From: Thermoanaerobaculia bacterium
GTDB taxonomy: Bacteria > Acidobacteriota > Thermoanaerobaculia > Multivoradales > J023
Direction of reading: 5' to 3'
Assembly (NCBI GenBank): GCA_030431255.1
Contig: JAUIJL010000004.1
Coordinates: forward strand, 496,001 to 560,000
DNA length: 64,000 bases
Positions 42,041 through 50,701 of the stretch are shown here, one piece after another. The notes under the pieces were generated by a model. It saw only the letters and a program-made list of their open reading frames with translations, did no database searches and was not told the origin of the DNA. The position numbers and the translations under genes are program-made. How positions within the stretch are numbered: the first letter of the stretch is position 1; every line of letters starts with the position of its first letter.

Positions 42041-44815
42041 CTAACCCCGCGTTCGAGCCAAACCGTCGCTCTTACTACCTTCCAACCAGGGCGACAGCAC
42101 CCGCTGCAAATCCTCAAGGCGCAAGGGTTTGGTCAAGAAGTCATCCATGCCGGCGGCGAAGCAGCGCTCCCGCTCCCCGTCCACCGCGTGGGCGGTCAAG
42201 GCGAAGATCGGCAGGCGTTGTCCGGGACCTTCGAGGTTTCGCCACCGGCGGGTGGCTTCATAACCGTCCACGCCCGGGAGCTGGCAGTCCATGAACACCA
42301 AGTCGAAGCTCTTCGACGCCAACAGCTCAAGGGCCGACTCTCCGTCCTCCGCCTCGGTGACCTCCGCCCCCAAGTTTTCGAGATTGGAAGCGGCCACCAG
42401 CCGATTGACCGGATCGTCCTCCACCAGCAAGATCCGAGCGCCCCGACGCAGCGACAGCGTGTCCGCATCGGTCGGTTGGGCAGGCTCTGTCACCGCGGAC
42501 AGCGGTAGATCCACAAAGAAGGTCGAGCCCTCCCCCAAAGTGCTCTTGACGGTGATCCAACCGCCCGCGCTTTCCACCACCCGTTGGGCGATGACCAATC
42601 CCAAACCGGTACCGCCGAAGCGCCGCTGGGTCGAGCTGTCCCCTTGCTCGAAAGGTTGAAAAAGCCTGGCCAAGGTCTGCTCGTCCATGCCCATGCCCGT
42701 GTCGTCGATTCGGAACCGAATCCAGGTTCCCGGCCGGGAAGGCTCTTCCCCTCCGCCGCTCGACCTCGGAGAGGCCTTGACAAACCAAGAGGTGCTTGCG
42801 GTTTCGGCGGGGGGGTGGATCGGGCCTGGAGCGACGGAATCGGTCGAGCCATTCGATGCGTCCGAGCCAGTGGCGGCCGACCCAGCCGGATCGTCCGGCG
42901 CCGGAGCGGCGGCCCGTCGAGACATCCGGATCATCTCCAGCGGAGCCAGCGCCAGCTCGACCGAGCCTTGCTCTGTAAACTTGACCGCGTTGCTGATCAA
43001 ATTGCCCAGCACTTGGCGTAACCTCGCGGGGTCGCCCTCCACCCACCGGGGAACCCGTGGATCGATTCGCAATCTCAGCTCCAGACCCTTCGACTCGGCC
43101 TCCAAGCGCGCTAGCCCCGCCAATTCGTCGCATAGCCGATGTAGGTCAAAAGCCTCTTCCAAAATCGACACCCGCCCCGATTCGATGCGCGACAGATCCA
43201 AAACGTCGTTGATCACCCGAAGCAACATCTCCGCCGACGAGCGAATCAAATTCAAATAGCGTTGCTGAAACGGCTGTAATGGAGTTCGGGCCAGCAAATC
43301 CATCACCCCCAACACACCGTTCATGGGGGTTCTGATTTCATGGCTCATGTGGGCCAGAAAACGGCTCTTGGTGAGGCTGGCGTGCTCGGCGGCATCCCGT
43401 GCTTCCTCCAACTCGAGCGTCCGCTCCCGCACCCTTTCCTCCAGCCCCCGCCGAAGGTGATCCAGCTCGCGATGGACGCGGTTGAAGCGCCCGGCCAACG
43501 AAATCGCCATGGTGGCCGCGAAGGCGGCGAATCCATAGGTCGAGAGGGCGGCTCCCGTGATCCAACCTTGAGCCAGGAAAAGATCGTGGATGAAAGTCAC
43601 CACGGTGATCGAAAAACCGAGACCGATGGCCTTCCCATCTGGATGTCCTGCCCACCACGCCCGCACCACGCGGTAGCTCATCCAAATCACCCCGAGAATC
43701 GCCCAGGGCAGCCACCATAAGAGCACCTTCAGATGGTGATGGAGGGACGGGGTCAGGACACAGACCGCCACCGCTAGAAGGTGGGTGCTGAGATACAGCT
43801 CCATGGGCCAATGCAAACTGGATTCGAGCAACAACCAAACGAATCGCATGGACATGTAGACCAGGAGAAACGCGGCGATGAACTCCCAACGTTTCAATTC
43901 CGCGTAATCGTCGCTGAGCACAAACCGCCACTGGCTGATCAGCAGCGAATAACTGCTGAAGGCGAGAGAAAATAGGCCGAACCACAGGTAGATCTTGAGC
44001 TGCGGTCGCCAGCTGTACAGGTAGAGGTGGTAGAGACCGGCGCAGATGAAGACGGCCGCCAACAACAGGCGGTCGAGATCCCAGCGGGCGTAGCGACGCA
44101 AGAGCGTATCGTGACCACCGATCTCGATCGGCCCCCGCACGATGCCACCTCCACCGGGATCCACCGGATCGCTGTAGACCCGCAGGGCCAGGGTCACCTC
44201 CGACGTGCCCAACGACGGGATCTCCAGTGGTGGGGTCTCCAGCGTCGAGGTCTCCGGCGATGGTGCCCTCTCCGAAGGCCCCGCCAATGGCCAAACCCGA
44301 AGCTGGTCGTAGCACATCACCGAATTCGGCGGCAGCTCGCCCGCATGGGCTACCAAGCGTCCATCCACGTAGAGCTCAAAGGCGCTGAACACGCGGCCAA
44401 AGGCGATGCCCCAACCTCCACTGGGCTTGCCCTCAAGGGAAATCCGGGCTCGGTACCAGCCAAATCTGGCGTCACCGACCCCGGCGCTCTTCCAAGCCGA
44501 AGGCACCTTCAGACTTGTCCACGAGGTGTCGTCGAAATCCGGATCCGCCCAAGCCGGATCGTCGCCTTCTTGAAAACGCCAAAAACCGGCCAACGACGTC
44601 ACCGACTCCGCCGTGGCGACAAACCGACCCGTCTCGGCGGCGGATGCATCGGTCGCCGAGGGCGGTGCGGGCACCGCGTCAACCGGAGCCGAAATCCAAC
44701 TGAGACCGAGCACCCAAAGCGCCGTCCAGAAGCGGCCGACACGGAACCGGCCGACACGGAACCGGCCGGCACAGAGGCAGCTGAGACCCCGCGGGCTGAG
44801 TCGGAAGCGATGCAT
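42041..44815 (-). CDS. Hybrid sensor histidine kinase with 7-TM sensor and receiver domain
   Basis: 924-aa membrane kinase. After a signal peptide, a periplasmic galactose-binding-like beta domain ([42 protein letters not shown]) leads to seven hydrophobic helices, the 7TMR-DISM-type plan. A coiled coil ([20 protein letters not shown]) joins HisKA with phospho-His492 in [11 protein letters not shown]. HATPase has N box [16 protein letters not shown] and GGTGLGL. The C-terminal receiver has Asp843 in VFMDCQLPG and Lys in FLTKPLR. The ATG at 44815 (AAGGAG 13 nt upstream) is preferred; 44917 and 44911 are possible. The N-terminus includes [13 protein letters not shown] from a 15-bp tandem repeat. 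Confidence 0.92.
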   Translation of the reverse strand: MHRFRLSPRGLSCLCAGRFRVGRFRVGRFWTALWVLGLSWISAPVDAVPAPPSATDASAAETGRFVATAESVTSLAGFWRFQEGDDPAWADPDFDDTSWTSLKVPSAWKSAGVGDARFGWYRARISLEGKPSGGWGIAFGRVFSAFELYVDGRLVAHAGELPPNSVMCYDQLRVWPLAGPSERAPSPETSTLETPPLEIPSLGTSEVTLALRVYSDPVDPGGGGIVRGPIEIGGHDTLLRRYARWDLDRLLLAAVFICAGLYHLYLYSWRPQLKIYLWFGLFSLAFSSYSLLISQWRFVLSDDYAELKRWEFIAAFLLVYMSMRFVWLLLESSLHWPMELYLSTHLLAVAVCVLTPSLHHHLKVLLWWLPWAILGVIWMSYRVVRAWWAGHPDGKAIGLGFSITVVTFIHDLFLAQGWITGAALSTYGFAAFAATMAISLAGRFNRVHRELDHLRRGLEERVRERTLELEEARDAAEHASLTKSRFLAHMSHEIRTPMNGVLGVMDLLARTPLQPFQQRYLNLIRSSAEMLLRVINDVLDLSRIESGRVSILEEAFDLHRLCDELAGLARLEAESKGLELRLRIDPRVPRWVEGDPARLRQVLGNLISNAVKFTEQGSVELALAPLEMIRMSRRAAAPAPDDPAGSAATGSDASNGSTDSVAPGPIHPPAETASTSWFVKASPRSSGGGEEPSRPGTWIRFRIDDTGMGMDEQTLARLFQPFEQGDSSTQRRFGGTGLGLVIAQRVVESAGGWITVKSTLGEGSTFFVDLPLSAVTEPAQPTDADTLSLRRGARILLVEDDPVNRLVAASNLENLGAEVTEAEDGESALELLASKSFDLVFMDCQLPGVDGYEATRRWRNLEGPGQRLPIFALTAHAVDGERERCFAAGMDDFLTKPLRLEDLQRVLSPWLEGSKSDGLARTRG
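44733..44762. repeat. 15-bp tandem repeat inside the histidine kinase signal region
   Basis: Two exact 15-bp units (CGGCCGACACGGAAC) are followed by a partial third. Each adds GRFRV to the protein N-terminus, so copy-number change would stay in frame. Confidence 0.85.
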
Positions 44816-45267
44816 CGCGGACGAGAGCTCCTTCAAATGAGAGCCTGGAGCAGGGGGGCGCTGCGCAGCACGGCTCGATCGGCGGGCGAGCTTCGGACCG
44901 AGCCCCGCCATGACCATGAAATACCAACGCCCATGATATCTTGGTCCGGAAGCTATTCAGTCAGCAATCGGTCCGAGCTTTGTGCACGGCTCGAACCGTC
45001 CGGCCCTGGCGAAGCGCTAGGGCAAAGACCCGCTCGGTGGAGAAATTTTCCATGCCCTTGGAAAAATTACCGGCCGAGCCGGCCTGTCGGGACCCGGTGT
45101 AAACGTCTGGGCCTGTTCCAGCCGCGGTCAAACCGGCCCAACAGCTCGAAGCCAACGCTGGCCTCGTTTTTGCTTTAGATAGCTTCAAACGGTTTAAGAG
45201 CCGGTCTCGCGGTCGTGTCCGCGGATCGCTCATCCTTTCTATCTGTCCGACACCCCGAGGAGAAACC
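44816..45267. other. Intergenic region between the kinase and GlsB genes
   Basis: Divergent control region of about 450 bp. It holds an imperfect A/T inverted repeat (AATTTTCC at 45044-45051 with GGAAAAATT at 45060-45068) and a locally AT-rich stretch near 45165-45200 that could hold a plus-strand promoter. No further gene is supported. Confidence 0.4.
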
Positions 45268-45513
45268 ATGGAAAGTCTCATCATCACCCTCTTTATCGGC
45301 GCCGTCGCCGGCTGGTTGGCCGGCACCATCATGAAAGGCAGAGGATTCGGCCTGATCGGAAACATCGTGATCGGCATCCTCGGCGCGTTTCTCGGCAGCT
45401 TCACCTTCGGCGCCCTCGGCATCTCGATCGCCGCCGGCATCCTCGGCATGATCATCACCGCCACGATCGGCGCCGTGATCCTCCTTTTCTTGATTGGGTT
45501 GATCAAGAAATGA
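45268..45513 (+). CDS. GlsB/YeaQ/YmgE-family small membrane protein
   Basis: 81-aa protein made almost entirely of three hydrophobic helices with Gly-rich turns: IITLFIGAVAGWLAGTIMKG, then LIGNIVIGILGAFLGSF and IGAVILLFLIGLIKK. This is the transglycosylase-associated/YeaQ family, often induced by stress. GAGGAG precedes the ATG. Its TGA overlaps the next gene's ATG (ATGA), coupling it to an M23 peptidase. Confidence 0.95.
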   Translation: MESLIITLFIGAVAGWLAGTIMKGRGFGLIGNIVIGILGAFLGSFTFGALGISIAAGILGMIITATIGAVILLFLIGLIKK

Positions 45514-46355
45514 TCACTCTGCCGCAACAGGTCCGAACGTCGAGCCTTGTCCGGTCGACGATGATCGCGGGTCTGGCTTTCATGGGCCCGGCCGGTTTTG
45601 CCGCCACGGTGGTCGAAGCCCCCCAAGGGTCGGTGGTCCGGTGGCAGGGCGAGTCCGTCAGCTGCGGCATGGACGGCCGCACGTGGAAGGCGCTCGAAGG
45701 CGTCTGCTATTACCCCATCGACTTCCAGCGTAAACCCGGTCGGATCGAAATCGCGCGCTGGCCCGCCGCCGGCTCGATGGAAAGCGCTTGGTTGCAAATC
45801 CAAGAGAAGGATTTTGGACACCAGGACATCGAATTCCCCGATGACACTTTCGTTCACCTCTCCGAAGAAAATCTGGGCAGACTCTATGCCGAGCAGGCGG
45901 AGATCAAACCTCTCTTCAAGAGAAAGGGCGAAGCCCAATTCACTCTGCCCCTGGGACCACCGGCCGATCCTTTGCCGGAGGGCAAGTACTTCGGAACCCG
46001 TCGGACGTTCAACGGCGAGCCCAAAAACCCTCATACCGGCACCGACTACGCCATCGGCATGGACAACTCGGTGAATACCGTGGCCGACGGTGAGGTGGTG
46101 TTGATCGGTGAGCATTTCTTCGCCGGCAACTCCGTCTACGTGGACCACGGCGATGGCTTGATCAGCATGTATTTCCACCTCAATTCCTTTAGCGTGGAAG
46201 TGGGCCAGAAAGTCAGCAAAGGCGATGAGGTCGGCAAGATCGGCTCCACCGGCCGCTCCACCGGTCCGCACCTACACTTGGGGTTGCGCTGGAAAGGCGC
46301 GCGCATCGACCCCACACCGTTGATCGATCCCCTGAGCCTGATCGACGTGCCTTGA
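45510..46355 (+). CDS. Secreted M23-family (LytM) peptidase
   Basis: 281-aa exported peptidase. Signal peptide about residues 12-31 (LVRSTMIAGLAFMGPAGFA). An N-terminal beta region with PQGSVVRWQGE precedes a catalytic M23 domain (about 165-275): zinc ligands in NPHTGTDYAIG and the HLHLG motif, with the additional His in MYFHLNSF. VADGEVVLIGEHFFAGNSVYVDHGDG and GRSTGPHLHLG are typical. Likely cleaves peptidoglycan cross-bridges. Coupled to the GlsB gene. Confidence 0.93.
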   Translation: MITLPQQVRTSSLVRSTMIAGLAFMGPAGFAATVVEAPQGSVVRWQGESVSCGMDGRTWKALEGVCYYPIDFQRKPGRIEIARWPAAGSMESAWLQIQEKDFGHQDIEFPDDTFVHLSEENLGRLYAEQAEIKPLFKRKGEAQFTLPLGPPADPLPEGKYFGTRRTFNGEPKNPHTGTDYAIGMDNSVNTVADGEVVLIGEHFFAGNSVYVDHGDGLISMYFHLNSFSVEVGQKVSKGDEVGKIGSTGRSTGPHLHLGLRWKGARIDPTPLIDPLSLIDVP

Positions 46356-46366
46356 CGGCCGGATCT

Positions 46367-46389
46367 GGCCGGCAGGCAATCTGCCGGCC
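46367..46389 (+). terminator. Hairpin after the M23 gene
   Basis: Perfect 9-bp stem GGCCGGCAG/CTGCCGGCC around loop GCAAT, 12 bp after the stop codon. There is no T tract, so it may be a rho-dependent end or mRNA stabiliser. Confidence 0.5.
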
Positions 46390-46521
46390 GCTTGCCATAA
46401 GCCTAGGCCGATCCGGCCCTGGGCCGACCTAGCCCTAACCCTTCGATCACGCTAGGATCCAAAAGCCATTCTTTTCGGCTGAGCGCAGAATTGGCGTCAG
46501 TTTTTCCGTCTAGGAATTGAT

Positions 46522-47472
46522 ATGACGAGACCACTGCGCCTATTCAGCCGCCCTCGGCAGGTCACCGCCGAGATCACCCAAGTCACCTTTCAATTTCGAT
46601 CGCTGCTCAAACCCGATCGAAGCCTCAACCTGAAGATCGTCGGAGCTCTGGCCAAAGCCAAAGAGCTCTACCCCATCGATCTGCATTCCTTCGTGTTTTT
46701 GAGCACACACCTGCACCTCCAGGCGACCTTCGCCGACGCTGAACGCATGTCCGACTTCATGCGTCATTTCAGTCAGAAGCTGTCGAAAGAGGTGGGCTTG
46801 GCCCACGATTGGGACGACTCCGTCTTTCCCAAGCGGTACCACCATGTGGAGCTGTCTCAGGAGCCGGAGGTGGAGCTCGCCCGCCTGCGATACGTCACCA
46901 GCAACTCATGCAAAGAATCGCTCGTGATGTCGCCGCTCGACTGGCCGGGGGTGTCGTCGGCGGAAGCGCTGATCACCGGGGAGCCCATGAAAGGCGAGTG
47001 GGTGGATCGAACGGCCTACCACCACGCCCGAAATCGTGGAGAGGATGTGTCGGAGGCGGATTTCACGGAAGAGATTGAGCTGCATCTGACGCCCTTGCCG
47101 TCGCAGGCGCATCTGTCGGCCCGCGATTATCGGCAGCTGGTGCTCGAGATGGTCCGGGAGATCGAGGCGGAGACGCTTCAGCGCCATCGAGAGAACGAGA
47201 CCGCGCCCTTGGGGGTGGAAGCGATCCTGAGTCGTCATCCTCACTATCGTCCCGGAGAGAAACCGAGCTCGCCGCGTCCTTGGTTCCACGCGATCGGTCG
47301 CGAGGTGCGGGAAGCGATGCGAATCGCGTTGATTTGGATCGTAGCGGCCTATCGGGAGGCGTCGGAGCGGTACCGGGCGGGTGAATTTGACGTCGAGTTT
47401 CCGGAGGGCACGTTCCCGCCGGCCCGTCCTTTCATAAACCCTTGCCCCTTAGATCCCTTAGTGCCTGGATAG
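46522..47472 (+). CDS. REP-associated tyrosine transposase (RAYT/Y1-like) protein
   Basis: 316-aa protein with features of IS200-like single-domain HUH transposases: the metal-binding His-hydrophobic-His in FVFLSTHLHLQATF, then MSDFMRHFSQKLSKEV and the family-typical RLRYVTSNSCKESLV followed by a PxDWPGVSS motif. The C-terminal half is helical and charged. The catalytic Tyr cannot be fixed; candidates lie in RYHHVELSQEP and RYVTSN. The hairpin and direct repeats at 47629-47711 just downstream fit the REP partner of such genes. It could be a domesticated copy. Confidence 0.75.
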   Translation: MTRPLRLFSRPRQVTAEITQVTFQFRSLLKPDRSLNLKIVGALAKAKELYPIDLHSFVFLSTHLHLQATFADAERMSDFMRHFSQKLSKEVGLAHDWDDSVFPKRYHHVELSQEPEVELARLRYVTSNSCKESLVMSPLDWPGVSSAEALITGEPMKGEWVDRTAYHHARNRGEDVSEADFTEEIELHLTPLPSQAHLSARDYRQLVLEMVREIEAETLQRHRENETAPLGVEAILSRHPHYRPGEKPSSPRPWFHAIGREVREAMRIALIWIVAAYREASERYRAGEFDVEFPEGTFPPARPFINPCPLDPLVPG

Positions 47473-47628
47473 CTTCGACAATCGTCGTTTTTCGGTGGCC
47501 TTACACGGTTGGTAAGAAGCTGGCTCGGGCGTGTCCATGCCTGGGGAGGGGGTCGGTGTGTCTGATTCACAAAATTAAGGGAGTCAACGACGGATTCGCG
47601 ACTCCGTCATGGCACTGAATACCTTTTT

Positions 47629-47672
47629 CGATTATTCGACTGACACCTCTTCAAGGGGTCACCGAATAATCG
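47629..47672. repeat. REP-like hairpin downstream of the RAYT-like gene
   Basis: CGATTATTCG (47629-47638) and CGAATAATCG (47663-47672) are perfect 10-bp inverted repeats. The enclosed sequence can form a second stem between GACaCCT and AGGGGTC. The double stem is like the palindromic units mobilised by RAYT proteins. Confidence 0.65.
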
Positions 47673-47711
47673 ATTGACACCTCTTCAAGCACCTCTTCAA
47701 GGGGTCACCGA
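47644..47711. repeat. Short direct repeats overlapping the end of a minus-strand gene
   Basis: A 22-bp sequence containing CCTCTTCAAGGGGTCACC occurs at 47644-47665 and again at 47690-47711, with a truncated 15-bp copy at 47675-47689. The last copy contains the stop codon of the gene at 47697-48941. Confidence 0.8.
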
Positions 47712-48941
47712 CTTACGGACAAAATCGATCGTCCAATAGGGCTGCGCTGGAGCGCTGCGGTCCGCGCTGCGCAGCCCCTTCCAGCGATAGGAATCCTCTT
47801 TCGCATCGAAGAAAATCCATTGGGAAAGGGCGTTGCGACCGGTTTGGGCTCCGAACGGATGAAGCACGATGCGATCCCCTTCTTGAACCCCGCCGAAACG
47901 CAACGGCGTGTTGCCGCGATTGGGCATGAAGAGACTCTCCCATTGACGCATGCTGCGGTTGTAAATCCGCAGAATGGTGGTGGCAGCGTCAGGCAGGGAC
48001 GGATCATTATTGTGCCAGTCGAATTCCAGGATCGCGTGTCCATCCAGGGCATGGACGGCGGTACCGGTGGACTTCCAGCGTAGCTCCTGCTGAGGCTGCT
48101 TGAGCCAATGGGTGGCCTCGAATTCGCCCAGGAGAAAATCGAATTGAGCCGCCTCGGATGCCCGTTCCGGGTCCGGCAGGCCGACATCTTCGCGCACCGG
48201 AAAGAAACCCTCGCTCGGTTCTCGACGCTGGTAGGTCCGACGCACCAGCAGCGACCAAGTCTTGCCCACGTCCGCGGACATTTCCGTGTCCACGGTGAAG
48301 CTCGCCACCGGACCGCCGCCGTCTGCTTTGGCCGACCGAGCATAGGTTCGCCGAAGCATCAACAGAGTCGGTCCGCCGCCGGGGCGCATGGCGTCGTACA
48401 CCACCAGCTTCTCCCCTTCAAAACCCCCGCTGGACAGGCTGATGGCCTCGGTCCAGCTATTACCTTCGCTGACTGTCCACACCCCCTGGGCATTGACGGC
48501 GATGAATTCGATCGTCGCCATGGGGTGACCCTCTCCATCAAAATCCCCGTTGCGGGTTCGCTCCATCAGCCCATGACCGCGGTTCATGAAGGTCACCTTG
48601 GACTTGCCCTTGGAGCGTAGGACTTCTTGGCCGGGACGATGGACCTCGAAATCGAAATCCCACTCCCCAACAAAATCGACCATGCGCTCGAGTGCCTCGG
48701 GGGCGCTTTCCGCCGGCTCCGTGAGCTCGATCCCCGTGTCGAAGAGACGGCCATCCCGGATCTCGGATTGGTCGGACGAGCCATTCGCTTCCGCGGCAGC
48801 CTGTGCCGGACCTGAGACGTTGAACACCACCGCGAGCAAGGCGACCCACGAGCAAAGACCGCGCCCCGAGAAACGAGATATGGACAGACGAACGTCGAAT
48901 ACGGGCAGACGAATATGGAACGTAGGATCGTTCATTTCCAA
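47697..48941 (-). CDS. Secreted protein with two DUF1579-like domains
   Basis: 414-aa exported protein; signal peptide about residues 27-49 (GLCSWVALLAVVFNVSGPAQA). Two related lipocalin-like beta domains follow, each opened by a similar motif: MVDFVGEWDFDFEVHRPG (about 87-104) and FDFLLGEFEATHWLKQP (about 262-278), the DUF1579-type start. The second domain has HAILEFDWHNND and AATTILRIYNRSMRQWESL. The function of the family is unknown. The last residues SVTP and the stop are coded by a repeat of the RAYT region, so the C-terminus may have been altered by repeat insertion. ATG at 48935 is an alternative start. Confidence 0.78.
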   Translation of the reverse strand: MEMNDPTFHIRLPVFDVRLSISRFSGRGLCSWVALLAVVFNVSGPAQAAAEANGSSDQSEIRDGRLFDTGIELTEPAESAPEALERMVDFVGEWDFDFEVHRPGQEVLRSKGKSKVTFMNRGHGLMERTRNGDFDGEGHPMATIEFIAVNAQGVWTVSEGNSWTEAISLSSGGFEGEKLVVYDAMRPGGGPTLLMLRRTYARSAKADGGGPVASFTVDTEMSADVGKTWSLLVRRTYQRREPSEGFFPVREDVGLPDPERASEAAQFDFLLGEFEATHWLKQPQQELRWKSTGTAVHALDGHAILEFDWHNNDPSLPDAATTILRIYNRSMRQWESLFMPNRGNTPLRFGGVQEGDRIVLHPFGAQTGRNALSQWIFFDAKEDSYRWKGLRSADRSAPAQPYWTIDFVRKSVTP

Positions 48942-49072
48942 GCTCCTCGCAGGCAGATGATTTGATCTTCGATACGGAGGGGCTCGCCAAAGGTTCCTTT
49001 GACGGGACCAATGTCACCCCAAGACGGGTCCAACGCCGGCCTCCAGGGCCGGCCCACGGGTTAATATGAGCC

Positions 49073-50701
49073 ATGACCAAAACTTCAGCGCAACGGACAC
49101 GCCGCCTCGGTGGTTGGGGTTTCGAAGGCGCGGCGTTCTCGCCCCCCACCCCGATGCTCACCTGGCTGGAAGAACGGCTGGGCCCCTCCGAGCCTTTTCC
49201 GTCTTTCGACCCGGCGACGGCGGAGATTCCTGCCGCCGAGCCCTTGCCCGACCTGGGATCGGCGCCGCTCTCCACTGACGATTTGGATCGGCTCGCCCAC
49301 TCTCGGGGCCAAAGCTTGATCGATTTGATTCGCCTGCGCTCGGGCACCGTGTCCGCGACCCCGGCCGCGGTCGCCCGTCCCGCCAATGATCAGGAGCTGG
49401 AGGATCTCCTGCGTGCCGCGGACCGGCACGGGCTGAGGATCGTGCCCTTCGGCGGAGGCACCTCGGTCACGGGAGGTGTCACGGTGGTGCCAGACGACCG
49501 CCCGGTGGTGACCGCGAGCTTGGAGGGCCTCGCCGGCCTGCACCACCTCGACGAAGTCTCGGGCCTGGCTACCCTCGGGGCCGGCACCCGCGGACCCGCC
49601 TTGGAAGCGGCCCTCGGTGCCCACGGATTTACCCTCGGGCATTTCCCCCAGAGCTTCGAATTGTCGACCCTGGGGGGCTGGATCGTCACCCACAGCTCGG
49701 GCCAAGAATCCCTCGGCCACGGCCGGATCGAGTCCATGGTCGCGGGCCTGGATCTGGTGGCGCCGGCCGGTCGTCTGAGCATCCCCGCCCTGCCCGCCTC
49801 CGCCGCCGGACCCGATCTGCGCCAATGGATCACCGGCAGCGAGGGACGCTTCGGCATCATTACCAAGGCCACCATGCGAGTCCGCCGACGGGCCGAGACC
49901 TTGAGGGTCGAAGCCGCCTTGGCCCGCACCTGGCGTCAAGGCGTCGACACCGTGCGCACCCTGACCCGCGCCCACGGCTCGGGTCGCATTCCCCTTTGCC
50001 TGCTCCGCCTCTCCGACGGGCCTGAAACCGAGGTGGCGCTCACCGTCGGCCTAGCCAAGAGCCGATTCGAGGGACTGACCCGCAAATACCTCGGGCTCCG
50101 GGGTGTCGACCGCGGCTGCCTGCTCCTGGTCGGCGCCAAGGGATCCCCTTGGGACGTGGACCGCTCCCTCGAGCAAGCCAAGATCCTCGCCACAGAGCGC
50201 GGAGTGGTGTGGCTCGGCGCTGGGCCCGGCCGCAATTGGAGCCACGATCGCTTCCGCCACCCCTACCTGCGGGACGGCCTGCTCGACCGGGGTTACGCCA
50301 CCGACACCTTAGAAACCGCCGCCCCGTGGTCGAAGGTCGACACCGTCTACCGCGCGGTCCGAGACGCTCTCGGAGATCTACCCGTGCTCTGCCACCTTTC
50401 ACACCCCTACGGCGACGGCGTCTCCCTCTACTTCACCTTTTTCTTCCGCTGCCCCACGGATCCCGACGAAGCCGCCGCCCTTTGGGCCGGTCACAAACGT
50501 AAAGCCCAAAACGCCATCGCCGAAACCGGCGCCGCCACCAGCCACCATCACGGAGTGGGCTTTTGGCACGCGCCGTGGGCGCCGACGGAATGGGGCGAGC
50601 TCGGGACCGACATGCTGCGCGGCGTCGCCGAGCGCCTCGACCCCAACGGCATCTTGAACCCCCACGTCTTGCTGGATCCCACGGATCGATTGGAGCTTTG
50701 A
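49073..50701 (+). CDS. FAD-binding oxidase, alkyl-dihydroxyacetonephosphate synthase-like
   Basis: 542-aa flavoprotein of the VAO/AGPS family. The PCMH-type FAD domain shows IVPFGGGTSVTGGV (pyrophosphate loop), TLGAGTRGPALEAAL, LSTLGGWIVTHSSGQES and ITGSEGRFGIITKATMRV. The C-terminal domain has the triple His 491-493 in SHHHGVGFW, which in alkylglycerone-phosphate synthase is essential for swapping the acyl chain of acyl-DHAP for a fatty alcohol. The N-terminal GGWGFEG is also AGPS-like. The stop overlaps the glpD start (TGATG). D-lactate/glycolate oxidases are relatives but lack the HHH motif. Confidence 0.85.
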   Translation: MTKTSAQRTRRLGGWGFEGAAFSPPTPMLTWLEERLGPSEPFPSFDPATAEIPAAEPLPDLGSAPLSTDDLDRLAHSRGQSLIDLIRLRSGTVSATPAAVARPANDQELEDLLRAADRHGLRIVPFGGGTSVTGGVTVVPDDRPVVTASLEGLAGLHHLDEVSGLATLGAGTRGPALEAALGAHGFTLGHFPQSFELSTLGGWIVTHSSGQESLGHGRIESMVAGLDLVAPAGRLSIPALPASAAGPDLRQWITGSEGRFGIITKATMRVRRRAETLRVEAALARTWRQGVDTVRTLTRAHGSGRIPLCLLRLSDGPETEVALTVGLAKSRFEGLTRKYLGLRGVDRGCLLLVGAKGSPWDVDRSLEQAKILATERGVVWLGAGPGRNWSHDRFRHPYLRDGLLDRGYATDTLETAAPWSKVDTVYRAVRDALGDLPVLCHLSHPYGDGVSLYFTFFFRCPTDPDEAAALWAGHKRKAQNAIAETGAATSHHHGVGFWHAPWAPTEWGELGTDMLRGVAERLDPNGILNPHVLLDPTDRLEL

